DNA from: Tupaia tana
Taxonomy: Eukaryota > Chordata > Mammalia > Scandentia > Tupaiidae
Length of the DNA: 64,000 nucleotides
Direction: 5' to 3'
Assembly (NCBI GenBank): GCA_026018925.1
Contig: JAKSZU010000008.1
Location: 8,484,415 to 8,548,414, forward strand
In this document: piece by piece, positions 35,997-46,299 of the stretch
Numbering within the stretch: the first letter of the stretch is position 1
Layout of the letters: every line of letters begins with the position of its first letter
The notes under the pieces: generated by a model
What the model was told of the DNA's origin: nothing
What the model saw: only the letters and a program-made list of their open reading frames with translations
The model's database searches: none
Program-made: the position numbers and the translations under genes

Positions 35997-36253
35997 TTTA
36001 TTTTTAGAGACGTTTTTGCTATAGGGCGCATGTACTCGCCAGAAAGACAGAGAAACAGAAAGACAGAAAAGGAGAAATCACCCCCCAGGGGTGATGGCCA
36101 CTCAGCAATCCCTTCTCCTCCATTCTCTTCTCAGGATCTTGGGCACGCATGCACACATGTCTGGCATGAGTTTAAGCCACCGGGTAGGGACTTGAACTGT
36201 GATCGACTACGTGGGAGTCCAGTGACATAGCCATTATGCTAACTGCTGGTCCC
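35997..36253 (-). mobile_element. SINE-A, young
   Basis: Reverse copy. The TATTTATTTATTTTTAGAG left end precedes the family 3' end complement, and it ends ACTGCTGGTCCC. Confidence 0.9.
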
Positions 36254-36263
36254 TGTTTATTTT

Positions 36264-36330
36264 TTAAGATGGGTCTTGCCTTGCTGTGAGCCTCCTGCCT
36301 CAGCCTCTTGGGCAACTGCCTTCAGACTGT
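36264..36330 (-). mobile_element. 7SL-derived SINE fragment
   Basis: GATGGGTCTTGCCTTGCTGTG then CCTCCTGCCTCAGCCTCTTG is antisense Alu-domain sequence with an internal deletion. It is the second such fragment in the window (compare 11139). Confidence 0.55.
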
Positions 36331-36612
36331 GCTCCTGTTCTGGGCTCTGGAGTGAGAACAGAGGCGCCTCCCATGGAGCCTTGGCCTGGACCAGGAAACT
36401 GGGCCTCAGTACTCACCAGGTCCAGGTAGGAAGGTAATAAGAACTAACCGGTTAAGTCAATTCCAGCACAATTACCCTGATGCGGATGCTTCTTAGTCCT
36501 CACATGGAATCCTTGGGGTATTGGCATTAAACCAATTCCTTCTCTTTCCTCAAATGCTGGAAGTGGCCAAGGTATCAGCTAGTGATTACTTGGTATTTTA
36601 ATATTCATCTCA

Positions 36613-36847
36613 TATTTGTTTGTTGGTTTGCTGTAGGGCACGTGTGTGGGGGCGAGGGAAGAGGGAAAGTGAGAAACCACAGTGTAGAGGCAGGCCAATG
36701 GCCACACACAGTCCCGTCTCCATTCTCCTCTTGGGATTTTCAGCACACATACCAGCGTGTTTTTCAAGTTGTCGGGTGGGAGCTTGAACCATGAACACAG
36801 CCATGTGGGTCCCAGCTCCCTTAACCACCATGCCACCTGACTGGCCC
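36613..36847 (-). mobile_element. SINE-A, old copy
   Basis: Reverse copy with TTCATCTCAT on both sides (target duplication). It ends CCACCTGACTGGCCC. Confidence 0.85.
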
Positions 36848-37035
36848 TTCATCTCATTTTTTAAACTTTTTACTTTGGAAACAAATCCGTAAAGCATACA
36901 TGACTGTTCCTTCTGTGTGGACTCATGATGCATGTTAGAACGTGTGGGGGGAAGAACCCAGCGCAGCTCTTGAGTTGAGATCTATGCTCCCTGAAATGTC
37001 TCTGTGGTTTGAATTCACCTTAAGATGATAGTTGA

Positions 37036-37240
37036 GGGGGACCAGTAGGTGGCATGGTGGTTGAGGCACTGGTCAGCTCCCACATGGTCAACTATGGTTC
37101 GAGTCCCGAACCTGGCAGCTTGCTTTCTCATTTTCCTTCTCTCTTGCTTGCTCTCTCTCTGTGTCTCTCTCTCATGAAAACACATGCTCTATAGTAAATC
37201 TAAAAATAATAAGAAGTACAATTAAATAACTTTTTTTAAA
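37036..37240 (+). mobile_element. SINE-B
   Basis: Flanked by AAGATGATAGTTGAGG and AAGATAATAGTTGAGG. Its 3' end CTCTATAGTAAATCTAAAAA is another A/B hybrid end. Confidence 0.87.
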
Positions 37241-37789
37241 AAAAGATAATAGTTGAGGAACTCCAGGAATTGCCTCCCAAGAAACATGCACAGTTTTAAG
37301 TATAATTAGGCAATTCATGACCCCTTTTAACCGTCGAAGGGAAGAAGAAGCCCAGAGCTCAGATGCAGAAAGCCCGATGGTAAGGTCTGTTGGGAAGTTT
37401 GGTGCTTATGCAGCAACGCAGAAGGGCAGTTCCTCTCGATGTGACAACACGAGGTAGGGCCAGATGGGTGCAGCAGTGACCCACAATGCTCTGGGGGGAT
37501 GACCCATATGGGAAGACCTCAGCTCTCATAGGGGACGTCCCTGCCAACGGGGGCACACAGAGCCTGTGGTCTGGGTGGGTGGAAGCATCAAGACCCCATC
37601 TGAGGTGTCAGCTGGCTGCTCTTGCTCTCTTTCTTTGAAGAAATCAATAATTTTTACAACAGCTTTTTTAAAAAAAGAAAACGAAGAAGGACATCTTGAG
37701 AACCTTCCTCCGTTGTTGAGTTGTCTCTCTCGTGACATGTGAATCAAGGACAATGGCAGTAGTGGAACCTTTTTTAAAGGGAAAAGAAC
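37241..37789. other. Single-copy intergenic DNA
   Basis: No repeat or gene recognised. Confidence 0.45.
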
Positions 37790-38132
37790 AGGCCAGCAGG
37801 TGACACAGGGGTTAAGGCACTGGACTCCCACGCGGGTGAAGTCGGTTTTAATCCCCGACCTGGTGGTTTGAAAATCGTACTGATGGGGGCCAGCAGTTAG
37901 CGTAATGGCTATGTCGCTGGACTCCCACGTAGTCGAGCGCGGTTCGAGTCCCGGACCCGGTGGCTTAAACTCACGCCGGGCGCGTGTGCATGCGTGCCCA
38001 AGATCCCGAAAGGAGATTGGAGGAGAAGGGATTGCGGCGTGGCCATCCCCTCTGGAGGTTGATTTCTCGCTTTCTATCTCTCTGTCTGTCTGGCGAGCGC
38101 ACGCGCCCTATAGCAAAATCCTCTCAAAAAAA

Positions 38133-38164
<32 letters not shown>

Positions 38165-38330
38165 TCGCGCTGATCACGTGTGCATGTGCGCGTGCCAAAA
38201 TCCCAAGAGGAGAATGGTGAAGGGACTGCAGCATGGCCATCCCCCGTAGGGTGATTTCTCACTTTCCCTCTTTCTGCCTCTTTCCAACAAGCTCACACGC
38301 CCTATGGCAAAAACTTAAGAAAAGAGGGGA
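37790..38330 (+). mobile_element. SINE-A, old copy split by a young SINE-A
   Basis: The outer head runs 37790-37884 (GGCCAGCAGGTGACACAGGG). The outer body resumes at about 38163 (CACGTGTGCATGTGCGCGTG) and ends at CCCTATGGCAAAAACTT. The inner young copy is listed separately. Confidence 0.88.
37885..38162 (+). mobile_element. SINE-A, young, nested
   Basis: A CpG-rich copy inserted in the older one, between GAAAATCGTACTGATG and GAAAATCGCGCTGATC duplications. Confidence 0.92.
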
Positions 38331-38520
38331 GTCGGGAAAGGAGCCCACAGGGCCCTACCCACGCCTTTTCCTTTGTTCAGGTGGAGGTGGTGGTGGCAGC
38401 TAGTCAGGGAGACACCCCAGAGAACCATGCACCACACTGGGGTGTTTCCATCCTTGTGTGACTCCCTCTCACGTAGGTCGGGTTGGATTTACTATTCTAA
38501 CCCAGGGTAGACCAGAAATG

Positions 38521-38688
38521 AGGCCAGCAGGTGGGGTGGTGGATGAGGCACTGGACTTCCCACATGGCCAACCGTGGTTTAAGTCCTGGACCTGGAGACT
38601 GGCTTTCTTGTTCTTTCTTTCTGTCTTTCTCTGGTAAACCCATGTAAAAAAATACTAAATAAATAATAATTCTAAAAAAAAAAAAAGA
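38521..38688 (+). mobile_element. SINE-B
   Basis: Head AGGCCAGCAGGTGGGGTGGT. It ends TCTCTGGTAAACCCATGTAA plus an A-run. Confidence 0.84.
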
Positions 38689-39138
38689 ACATTTTCACTA
38701 CCCCAGTGTGGTTAAAACAACGACGACAACAAACTGAGGCTAAGGCCAGCTCTGGGATCACCCCTCCAGAAGGCTTGGCAGATGGACTGATTCTTGTGCT
38801 CTCAGGACCCCCAGGCTACTGTGGAAAAAGTCCAGTTCCGGTTACCCAGGGGCTGAGACCTTGTGGAGATGCCACGTGGAGGGGAGAGCTCGGCCTTCCC
38901 TCCAGAAGTGTCAGAAGAATAAATGTTCCAAAGTGCCCAGGAATCAAAAAGGCACAAGAGTTTTGTTTTGTTTTGTTTTGAAGTCTCCGTTGTTATAAAC
39001 CACTAAGACCTGGGATACTGTGTTACCTAGCAACAATGACCAGAACAGTTGTTGCACTTAAACCCTTTCTCGTGTTTAAATACAGGAATGTAGGCACTGC
39101 TGGCAAAATCAGAAAAAGCTTTGGGACTTTTGATGTTT
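38689..39138. other. Single-copy intergenic DNA
   Basis: Contains (TTTTG)n at about 38960-38982. No gene recognised. Confidence 0.45.
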
Positions 39139-39304
39139 TTAAAAATTATTTAATTTTATTATTATTTAAATTTGCTATAGGGCATGTGCACTGACCAAAG
39201 AGAGACAGAGAAAGTGAGAAAGCAAGCTGCCAGGTCAGCTGCCAGGTCTAGGACTTGACCACGTGGAGCTCAGCGCCTTAACCAGCATGCCACCTGCTGG
39301 CCCC
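39139..39304 (-). mobile_element. SINE-B
   Basis: Reverse copy with a short internal duplication: GCTGCCAGGTC occurs twice at 39225-39250. It ends CCACCTGCTGGCCCC. Confidence 0.84.
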
Positions 39305-39474
39305 TGGGATGTTAAGGTTTTAAAGGAAGGACAGGATGTAATGCATTTGACTATTTTCGTAAGGCTCTTTGCTTAAGTGGACTCAGGTGAAGTGACAACA
39401 GGTACTAGTAGTGATTTATGAAAGGACACTAAATTTATTCTCAGTTTTTACTGTGTTAATTTAGAAATAAATGC

Positions 39475-39600
39475 AAGGGGACTCCAAAAAGTTAATGGAA
39501 AATGGAATTAAATTGCTTTGGTGTGGAAAAACTGTTAAAATCCATGCATAGTTATTCCATAATATACATTTTCTATGCAGTTTTGAGGGTCCCGTGTTCC
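39475..39600. mobile_element. Mariner-like MITE
   Basis: GGGGACTCCAAAAAGTTAATGGAAAATGG at the left (shown in part), ATCCATGCATAGTTATTCC centrally, and CATTTTCTATGCAGTTTTGAGGGTCCC at the right. It has the family's palindromic ends in decayed form. Confidence 0.65.
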
Positions 39601-39707
39601 ACCCCCCAATTCTATTTCTGAGGTATTATAGAAATGTTTGAAGAGGTTAAAATCCAGCCTTCTGTGGGCTAAGCAATCCAGATGCAACACCAGTGTAGAA
39701 CACACAC

Positions 39708-40113
39708 ACACCTGAGCAAGTTGGTGGTATGGTGGTTAAGGCGCTGGGTCCCACGTGGCCCACTGCATGGTTGGAATCCCAGACCCCGCAGCTTGAAAAC
39801 CACACCTGGGTGGGGCCAGCAGGTGGGTTGGTGGTTGAAGTGCTGAACTCCCACGTGGAGAACCCCTGGTCGAGCCCTGGACTGGCATCTTGAAACTCAC
39901 GCTTGGCACGTGTGTGTGCAAGCCCAAAATCCTCCAGAGGAGAATGGAGGAGAAGGGATTGTGGTGTGACTGTCCACCCTAGGGGGTGATTTCTCACCTT
40001 CTCTCTCTCTGTCTCTCTGGCAAGCACATGACTCTATAGCAAAAATCTCTCTAAAAAAGGAAAAAGAGGAAGGAAGGAAGGCAGACAGACAGAAAGAAGA
40101 AAAGCACATGGGC

Positions 40114-40144
<31 letters not shown>

Positions 40145-40305
40145 TGTGCATGTGTGCCCAGGATCATGAAAGGAAAATGGAGGAGAGAGGATAGTGGTCC
40201 AGCCACCTCCCCTAGGGAGTGATCTTTCACTTTTCCTCTCTCTGTCTCTCTCCAGCAAGGGAGGGGGCTACCAAGCACTCACACCCCACAGCAAAACTTA
40301 AAAAA
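39708..40305 (+). mobile_element. SINE-A, old copy split by another SINE-A
   Basis: Outer head 39708-39812 (GAGCAAGTTGGTGGTATGGT). Its body resumes after 40069 with a (GT)15 run (about 40114-40142) replacing the GTGTGCGTG block, and ends CACCCCACAGCAAAACTTA. Confidence 0.8.
39813..40068 (+). mobile_element. SINE-A, nested
   Basis: Complete copy from GGGGCCAGCAGGTGGGTTGG to GACTCTATAGCAAAAATCTC inside the older element. Confidence 0.86.
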
Positions 40306-40633
40306 TAATTGATACACCTTTGAGGGACTCAGGACCAAACGGGAGAGGGTATTTCTCACTCATGAGGACCCTGACAGCTACTATGTAGGTTTGATAAATT
40401 ACAGATAAACTTGTAAAATACTTGTATCAGTGGCTGAAAGATGACATCAGAATACCACGATTTAATTTGCTTATTCCTATCGGAAGGGATTATCTTATCT
40501 TCAGTTTGAACCACACTACAAAAGCCTGGTCTTTATAGACAAGCTAAAGGAATTCAGAGAAAATGGAATAGGGTGCCAAGAACCAAAATGACATTTTCAA
40601 ACGTCTCATTGCATGTTGATTTTATTTTTATTT

Positions 40634-40691
40634 TTAAAAAAGAATTAACTTTATTTACTTATTTATTTAAATTTGACCAGAGGGGGACTGA

Positions 40692-40722
<31 letters not shown>

Positions 40723-40820
40723 GGAAAGTGAGAAAGCAAGCTGCTGGGTCCTGACTTGAACCAAGGTCAGCCATGTCCACCATCCAGAGCCTTTAACCAC
40801 CACGCCACCCGCTGGTACCG
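40634..40820 (-). mobile_element. SINE-B
   Basis: Reverse copy with A/T tail complement, (GA)n, AAAGTGAGAAAGCAAGCTGC, and head complement CCACCCGCTGGTACC. Confidence 0.85.
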
Positions 40821-41481
40821 CATTTTGGTTATAATACACAGAACAGAGTCTGTTACATAGAAATGTTCAACATTCCCTCCCCCACCTGCTCCTCTGTAAG
40901 AGCAGGCACCTCCATAATTTCAGCACAAGTTTATTCTTCCTGCTTACAAGGTGCCCCTTCAGAGATCAGAATAATTGCGTCAAGGACAATGGTATCGTGT
41001 CCTCAGCCCCGACCGCTGCTCTAGCTGGCCTGGATGGGCTGAGCTCCTCCACACAGAAGCCTGTGGCCAGCGGGGTACTTCTCTAAGCCCTGTGGCCTGC
41101 AATCCAGCCCCTCCTTTTAATGAGAAGGCTGCCGCGTACTTTCTTCTGAATTATCAAGCAACATCATGGGGATAAGCAATCCAATTTGTACCTTCCCCAT
41201 GCACAAACACTAAGCCCTCTCTGCGGGCCCCTCCTAATTTCGTTGAAGATAGTGGAAACCGAAATGTCGTTATGCAGTAGCTAGTATACATCAGGTGCTA
41301 AACAGGTCCATGTGATAGTAAGGATGCTCTTTAAGTTCTCTGTAGCTTAGGTCCAAACAACAATTTGGCTGAATAAAATAAAACAGTTTTAAAATCTAAT
41401 TCTTGGTATTTGAGAAGGAAATGCAGTGGATCTAATTCCTTCCTCCAGAATAATGTGTAGGGACATAAATTTACAAATTTT
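40821..41481. other. Single-copy intergenic DNA
   Basis: No repeat or gene supported. Confidence 0.45.
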
Positions 41482-41718
41482 GGGGGAGGCCAGTCGATGG
41501 TATAATGGTTATGTCGCCCGACTCCCACCTAAGTTTGAGTCCCAGACCCTGCGACTTGACACTCATGCTGGGAGCCTGTGCTTGTATGCGTGAGATCTCC
41601 CCAGAGGAGAATGGAGGAGAAGGGATTGTGGCATGGCCATCCTCCCTGGGGACTGATTTCTCTTGCTTTCTGTCTTTCTGGCTAGTGCACACGTCCTATA
41701 GCAAAAAATCTCTCTTAA
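41482..41718 (+). mobile_element. SINE-A
   Basis: Head GGGGGAGGCCAGTCGATGGT. It ends CACGTCCTATAGCAAAAAATC. It sits back to back with the reverse copy that follows. Confidence 0.86.
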
Positions 41719-41725
41719 AAACAAT

Positions 41726-41974
41726 TTTTCCCCCCAGAGAGCACATACACTTGCCAGAGAAAGACAGAGAGAGAGAGAGGGAAGTAAAAAAGCACCCTCT
41801 ATAGGGAATGGTCATTCCACAATCCTTTTTCCTCCAACTCTCCCTCCCTTAGGTTTTTGGGCGCGCATGCAGATGCCCCTGGTGTGTTTCTCAAGCTGCC
41901 AGTCTGAGACTTGAACAGTGCAGATGGCCTTGGGATCCAGCAATGTTAACCACCACACCACCAGCTGGCCCCAG
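41726..41974 (-). mobile_element. SINE-A, old copy
   Basis: Reverse copy immediately after the forward one, forming a tail-to-tail inverted pair with about 10 bp between them. It ends CACCAGCTGGCCCC. Confidence 0.82.
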
Positions 41975-42119
41975 GAAATGAATATTTAACAACATGAAAC
42001 AATGACCTACAGGAGCAAGGAGCAGAGCAAGTCTGAGTAATGCCAGAAGTGACTGCGCCACAGAAGGAACACCTCCGCGTTCCCAGTCCCAGTCCGAGGT
42101 CCACCTCTCCGGCAAATCA

Positions 42120-42265
42120 GCTTTGTGAGTTTGGAGAAATCCTGAACATTTTCTGAACCCCACCTACTCCTCTGTAAGAGCAGGCTGAGATAAAATTTCC
42201 CTGGATAATGACGAAAGCCTCACCGGATTGTTGTAGGGATTAGATGAGATTGTGCTGAAGGGCGT
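42120..42265 (+). repeat. MIR
   Basis: GAGTTTGGAGAAATCCTGAA, CTACTCCTCTGTAAGAGCAG and GGATTGTTGTAGGGATTAGATGAGAT-like sequence match the MIR core. Confidence 0.65.
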
Positions 42266-44090
42266 GCTTCAGTTCTCTATCTTTTGATTTTGTGCATCTC
42301 CATCTCAACAGACCTGGGAGAATTTAATTTCGTTCTTCCCTCTGCAAGAGGGGGCAGCTGTAACTCACTTTCTCTGGGTTTTTGCCTGGGGAACTCAGAA
42401 TTTGACAGCCTTGTAAGACTGTCTATATTTGTTGCTGAGCTTTGGAGAGCTCTGCCTTGTTGATTATAAAATGAGGACAGAAATCATTGTCACCTGAAGA
42501 GTTTTGTGTAGAATCGTCAACACATACGCACTCTCACTTGGCATGAGGACCTCAAGGTCTTTGTGGACAGCTCTTTCCGACCACCGTGCACTCTGGGGCC
42601 TGTCAACGTTCAACTTTCTCTTCCGCCCCTGGCAGGGGAGCGGGGTGGCTTCCAGTTTCCAGCGTCCTCAATCTTGTTTCCATGTCATTTTCTTTCTTTC
42701 TTTTTTTTAAAGGATGGAACAGAGTCTTAGTTCTGCAGGGGCAAGCAAGCAGACTGTGATGGGGAAGGACAGCAAATTAACCGAGTCTGGCTTTTTAGCA
42801 AATCTCAACAATGCTAAAACTTGATACTCAGGTTTCGGAACCCTTCAGCCCTCAGAAGCAGTATCCCCAGGGCAATAGACGATGAACTGCGGAGAAAAGT
42901 CTGAGACGCTGGCGAAACGAAGAACCAATTTCTACAGCTGTCCCTATATAGTGGCTTCTACTTTTAAACATAAATCTGTTTGTTGGACATTTAAACACAA
43001 TAATAGGGGTCACAGGTACACACACATACCACAAATACTAAACTAAAAACACTTGTTACAGGACAAAGAAACAGAAAATGAAAATTCAGGTTTGTAGTTT
43101 TGTGTAATTTTTTTGGTATGGAAAATGTCTCTTTTGATTTGTGCATTTAAAATAATTTTAAAATGTAAAAGATACACACGCTTAACTCAAACCACCTTCC
43201 AGAGGGTTTTGAAACACAACGTGGGAGTCTAGGAAGATTGTCTCCCTCTCCTTTCTGCCATTCCTCAGAATCCACCTTTTTGGTTTTGTTTTACTACATG
43301 CTGTCTACATAATTCTCCTCTGGCGGCCAAGTAATGAATTAATATGCCTAAACGGCTTTTTCTAGGTTTGCCAGTTTTAGATATTTGCTTCCTGCTATGA
43401 TAGCTTAGAATTTACTACCAGCCACTACCCTCCAAATTCTATCCTTAGTCCTATTATTTTGTATTGATTACCATCCCTTTTAAAGCACTAGGATTACAAA
43501 CCCCCTCTTGGCGTCCCCTCGCAGGGGCAGGTAGTCCCGACTCCGACTCCCCACTCCGAGAGGTGAGGCCACGGGTGCGCCTCCCTGCCCTAAGGCACCT
43601 TTCCTCTCTGCTGCAAAGGTGGGTATTTTTTGACGGCCCTTTTGGAGGACAGGGTCAGTGACGGACCGTTGATGCACACGTCATAAGAAAAAGTACCTAT
43701 TTTATGGAAAAGTACTATTTTTGCAGCATTTCAATCAATTCCAGACAATGGAGACTTCTCACCGCCACGGCTGTGACTAAATTCATTCACTTCTTACACC
43801 TCGACAGGGAAGAGAAATAGTTTCCCTAAGTTTCTTTCTATACAAAGGGGAAAAAATGTGAAAGGAGCAGCCCTAGGCTCCGAAGCTGGTCCCCGGTCTC
43901 CAGCCACCCGCTAGCTCTTCGGCCTCGGCGATTCCTCCGGAGCGAGCGGAGCGCGAGAGGCGCTGGAGGCCGAGGGCGCTCCCGCACCTGGACGGAGAGC
44001 TCTGGCTGCTAGAAACTCAGGGGGACCTTTTAAGGAGACTTTTTTTTTTTAACTTGGACAGTAAAAGATCATAGGGTTTTATGGGGGGGA
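42266..44090. other. Single-copy DNA before the SOX17-like pseudogene
   Basis: SINE-free. GC content rises from 43880 into the pseudogene's CpG-rich block. ORFs here are short and unsupported. Confidence 0.45.
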
Positions 44091-44099
44091 GGGGGAAGA

Positions 44100-45120
44100 A
44101 ATAAAAGAAAAAGCGGGGAGTGTGGGTAGAGAACAGCGCAGCCCCCTGCGGTAGCGGGACCAGAAGACGGCGACGTCGCGCGCCCGCCCCGGGCGTCCCC
44201 ACCAGCCGGTAGCCTCGGGCGGAGGTGCGCGCCCCGCGCCGGCCCCAGCGCTCGCGGACTCCGCCTGGAACGAATCCACCCCCAGGTTAGAAGACTGCTT
44301 TCCGGGGTTAGTGCGGGGCCTGCTGGGGCGCTGGGACTTCGGTGGTCCCAGGGACACCCGGGGCTGATTTCCCCCGACGAAGGCTGGAGTTTGGGCCTCG
44401 GAGCCTTACTTTCTGATTAGGGGACACGCAGGAATTACAACCGTCTGCTCCCCTTGGTGACAGGGCGGCTGCGGGTTCCGAGGCTCGGCGTCCCGGAGCT
44501 CGGCTGCGCAGGGGGAGCTCGGCGGAAGCGCGAATTCTCATGGCTGGGTCTTCGCGGAGGAGACCCCGCGGCCCGCAGCGCTTGTGGTGCTCCCGCGTCG
44601 GCCGAGGTCCTGGCCAAGGCGCGGACTGGGACTGGCGCGGAATGCGGACGGCGGGTTCCGGCCCAGACTCCGGCGCAGCCCGGGGGGCATCTCTGAACCT
44701 CCTCCCCCTGCTCCTTCCTCGCGTTCGGAAAAGCCCCAGGCTTGCGGGGCACAGGGCAGGGCTGGGTCTCCTTGAGCAGATGCAGGATTCGCCAGTGACG
44801 ACCAGAGGCAGACCCGGAGCGCACTGCCCCCGGGGGGCTGGGCCCTCGCCCCTGGGCAGAGTCGCTGAGCCCCCTCGGGGACCAGAAGGTGAAGGACGAG
44901 GCGGCGGCGAGCACCGAGCGCCGGCCAGGCCTTGAGCCGAGCCAAGGGCGAGTCTCGCATCCGGCACCTTCGAGGTGTGGCCAAAGCCCAGCGCCAGCGG
45001 CCGTGGGGACTCAGGGCCTGCTCAACGCCCAGCTGTGCCCGACGCCCAGGACGAGGCGCCGAGCGGCGGGGACGTGCGAGGAGTGGGCTGCTGCAGGGGA
45101 CTCGCCGGCTCTGGGCAAGT
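44100..45120. promoter_or_regulatory. CpG island at the 5' part of the SOX17-like copy
   Basis: Dense CpG sequence covering the region upstream of and within the first-exon-like segment. A pseudogene methylated in the germline should lose CpGs, so their survival means either a young copy or a block kept unmethylated. No transcript evidence is visible. Confidence 0.55.
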
Positions 45121-45125
45121 CCACA
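44600..45125 (+). pseudogene. SOX17-like copy, 5' UTR and exon 1 part
   Basis: 44620-44690 aligns with the SOX17 5' UTR at 31463-31530 (GGACTGGG, then GACGGCGGGTTCCGGCCC). 44791 onward aligns with the codons for ASDDQSQ, reading ASDDQRQTRSALP. 44936-44960 is identical to the SOX17 codons for AKGESRI. After that, deletions remove the core of HMG helix 1 and shift the frame. The copy keeps an ALP-coding stretch that the functional SOX17 of this genome lacks but human SOX17 has (human sequence from memory). Confidence 0.85.
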
Positions 45126-45311
45126 CCGGCGGGTCAGCTGCTGTACCGCCAAGAACTCTCATATTTGTCTCTCTAAAGTTAGACAATGAGTTTCTACCTA
45201 CAATTGACTGGCAGGTGCAGAATTGTCTTGAGGATGAGGTTTAAATTTAATGAAAAGGTTCAAGACCAAATTGTTAATCATTTCTTGGTATAAATAATAA
45301 AGAGCATGAAT

Positions 45312-45540
45312 AGGAGCCAGCCCTTGGCGGGAGAATTAAGGTGGCTGGATCCCACTGGGGCTCAATTCCAGTCTTGACCCAGGGCTTGAGAACGTTGCTG
45401 GCCTGTGTGCATGCCCCATAGTGTAGAAGTGGGGGAGGGAGTGCAGCATGGCCGTCCCCCAGGGGGCGATTTCTCACTCCTCCCCAGGGCTCCCAAGGGC
45501 ACACCCTCTGGCAAAAACAAACAAACAAACAAACAAACTA
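45312..45540 (+). mobile_element. SINE-A, old, in the pseudogene intron
   Basis: Head GGAGCCAGCCCTTGGCGGGA, body GGGGGAGGGAGTGCAGCATGGC (shown in part), end CTCTGGCAAAAACAAACAAA with a (CAAA)n tail. Its decay implies that the duplication is older than this insertion. Confidence 0.75.
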
Positions 45541-46240
45541 ACAGGAAAATTTGCAGTCTTGGGAAGGGTTTAAAGGTGCTGTCTAATCAGACAAGATTCT
45601 CTAAGAAAACATAAATACTCTATTCCAAGTTAGAGAGGAAGAGAAAGTATGAGCTGAATTGAGGGGGGAGATAGTAACTTACTACAGATAAGTTTGAGCA
45701 TGCAACTGGAAATTCAAGGGCACCTTTCAGAAACACACAGAAAGCTTTGTCACCTAGCCAAATTACAGTCTTAGCTTTTTTCTGGTCATTGAAGCCTGTG
45801 TTAGAAAAGTGGAGAGCAGCCGCCCTCGTGAAGTTCCAGGGTGCAGTCTTTGGAAGAGGGAGCGGTTTTGTTGTTTTGTTTTTTAAAAAGGAGTGAAATG
45901 GACAGATTTTCATCAAACGGATGTAAAATCCTTTGTTTTCTGCACAAATGGCTTAATTTAAAATACTTTAAAAAATAAGCATTTAGATAGCATATGAAGA
46001 GAAAACCGAGTCCTCCTTCCCGAGCCCTAACTTCAGCGACTGCTTGCAGTACCCCGAGTTTCCTCGCACACTTTGTCTCTGTACCCACACTTAACGCAGA
46101 AGATTCTCACCCCCTGCTCATGGGGTCACATTGTCCTATATTCTGCAACTTAACAGTTACACATTTGGCGTTCCGGTCTTCCCGGAAGGTGGACCACCGT
46201 TTCCGGTGGTGACCGTCTCCACTCCCTTGGTGGTAAGCCC
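45541..46240. other. Pseudogene intron-like gap, single copy
   Basis: No match to the 592-bp SOX17 intron was apparent by eye. AT-rich, no gene. Confidence 0.45.
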
Positions 46241-46299
46241 CACTTGGCCGTCTCTAGTCCGGCAGAAGGACGGAGAGTACCTGTCCTTAAAGCTGTGGG

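Noticed and set aside
39940..40260. Regular repeats that might suggest a CRISPR-like array or minisatellite.
   Set aside because: This is a mammalian genome, and the repetition is nested SINEs plus a (GT)n tract.
40880..40907. Near-identical phrase CTCCTCTGTAAGAGCAGGC at 40.89 and 42.17 kb suggesting a local duplication.
   Set aside because: The 42.17-kb copy lies in a MIR core and the flanks do not match beyond about 25 bp. Too short to claim.
44540..44935. 131-codon ORF in the 5' part of the SOX17-like copy as a new gene.
   Set aside because: Its frame is shifted relative to SOX17 over the homologous part and starts in the 5' UTR-like region, so it is pseudogene by-product sequence.
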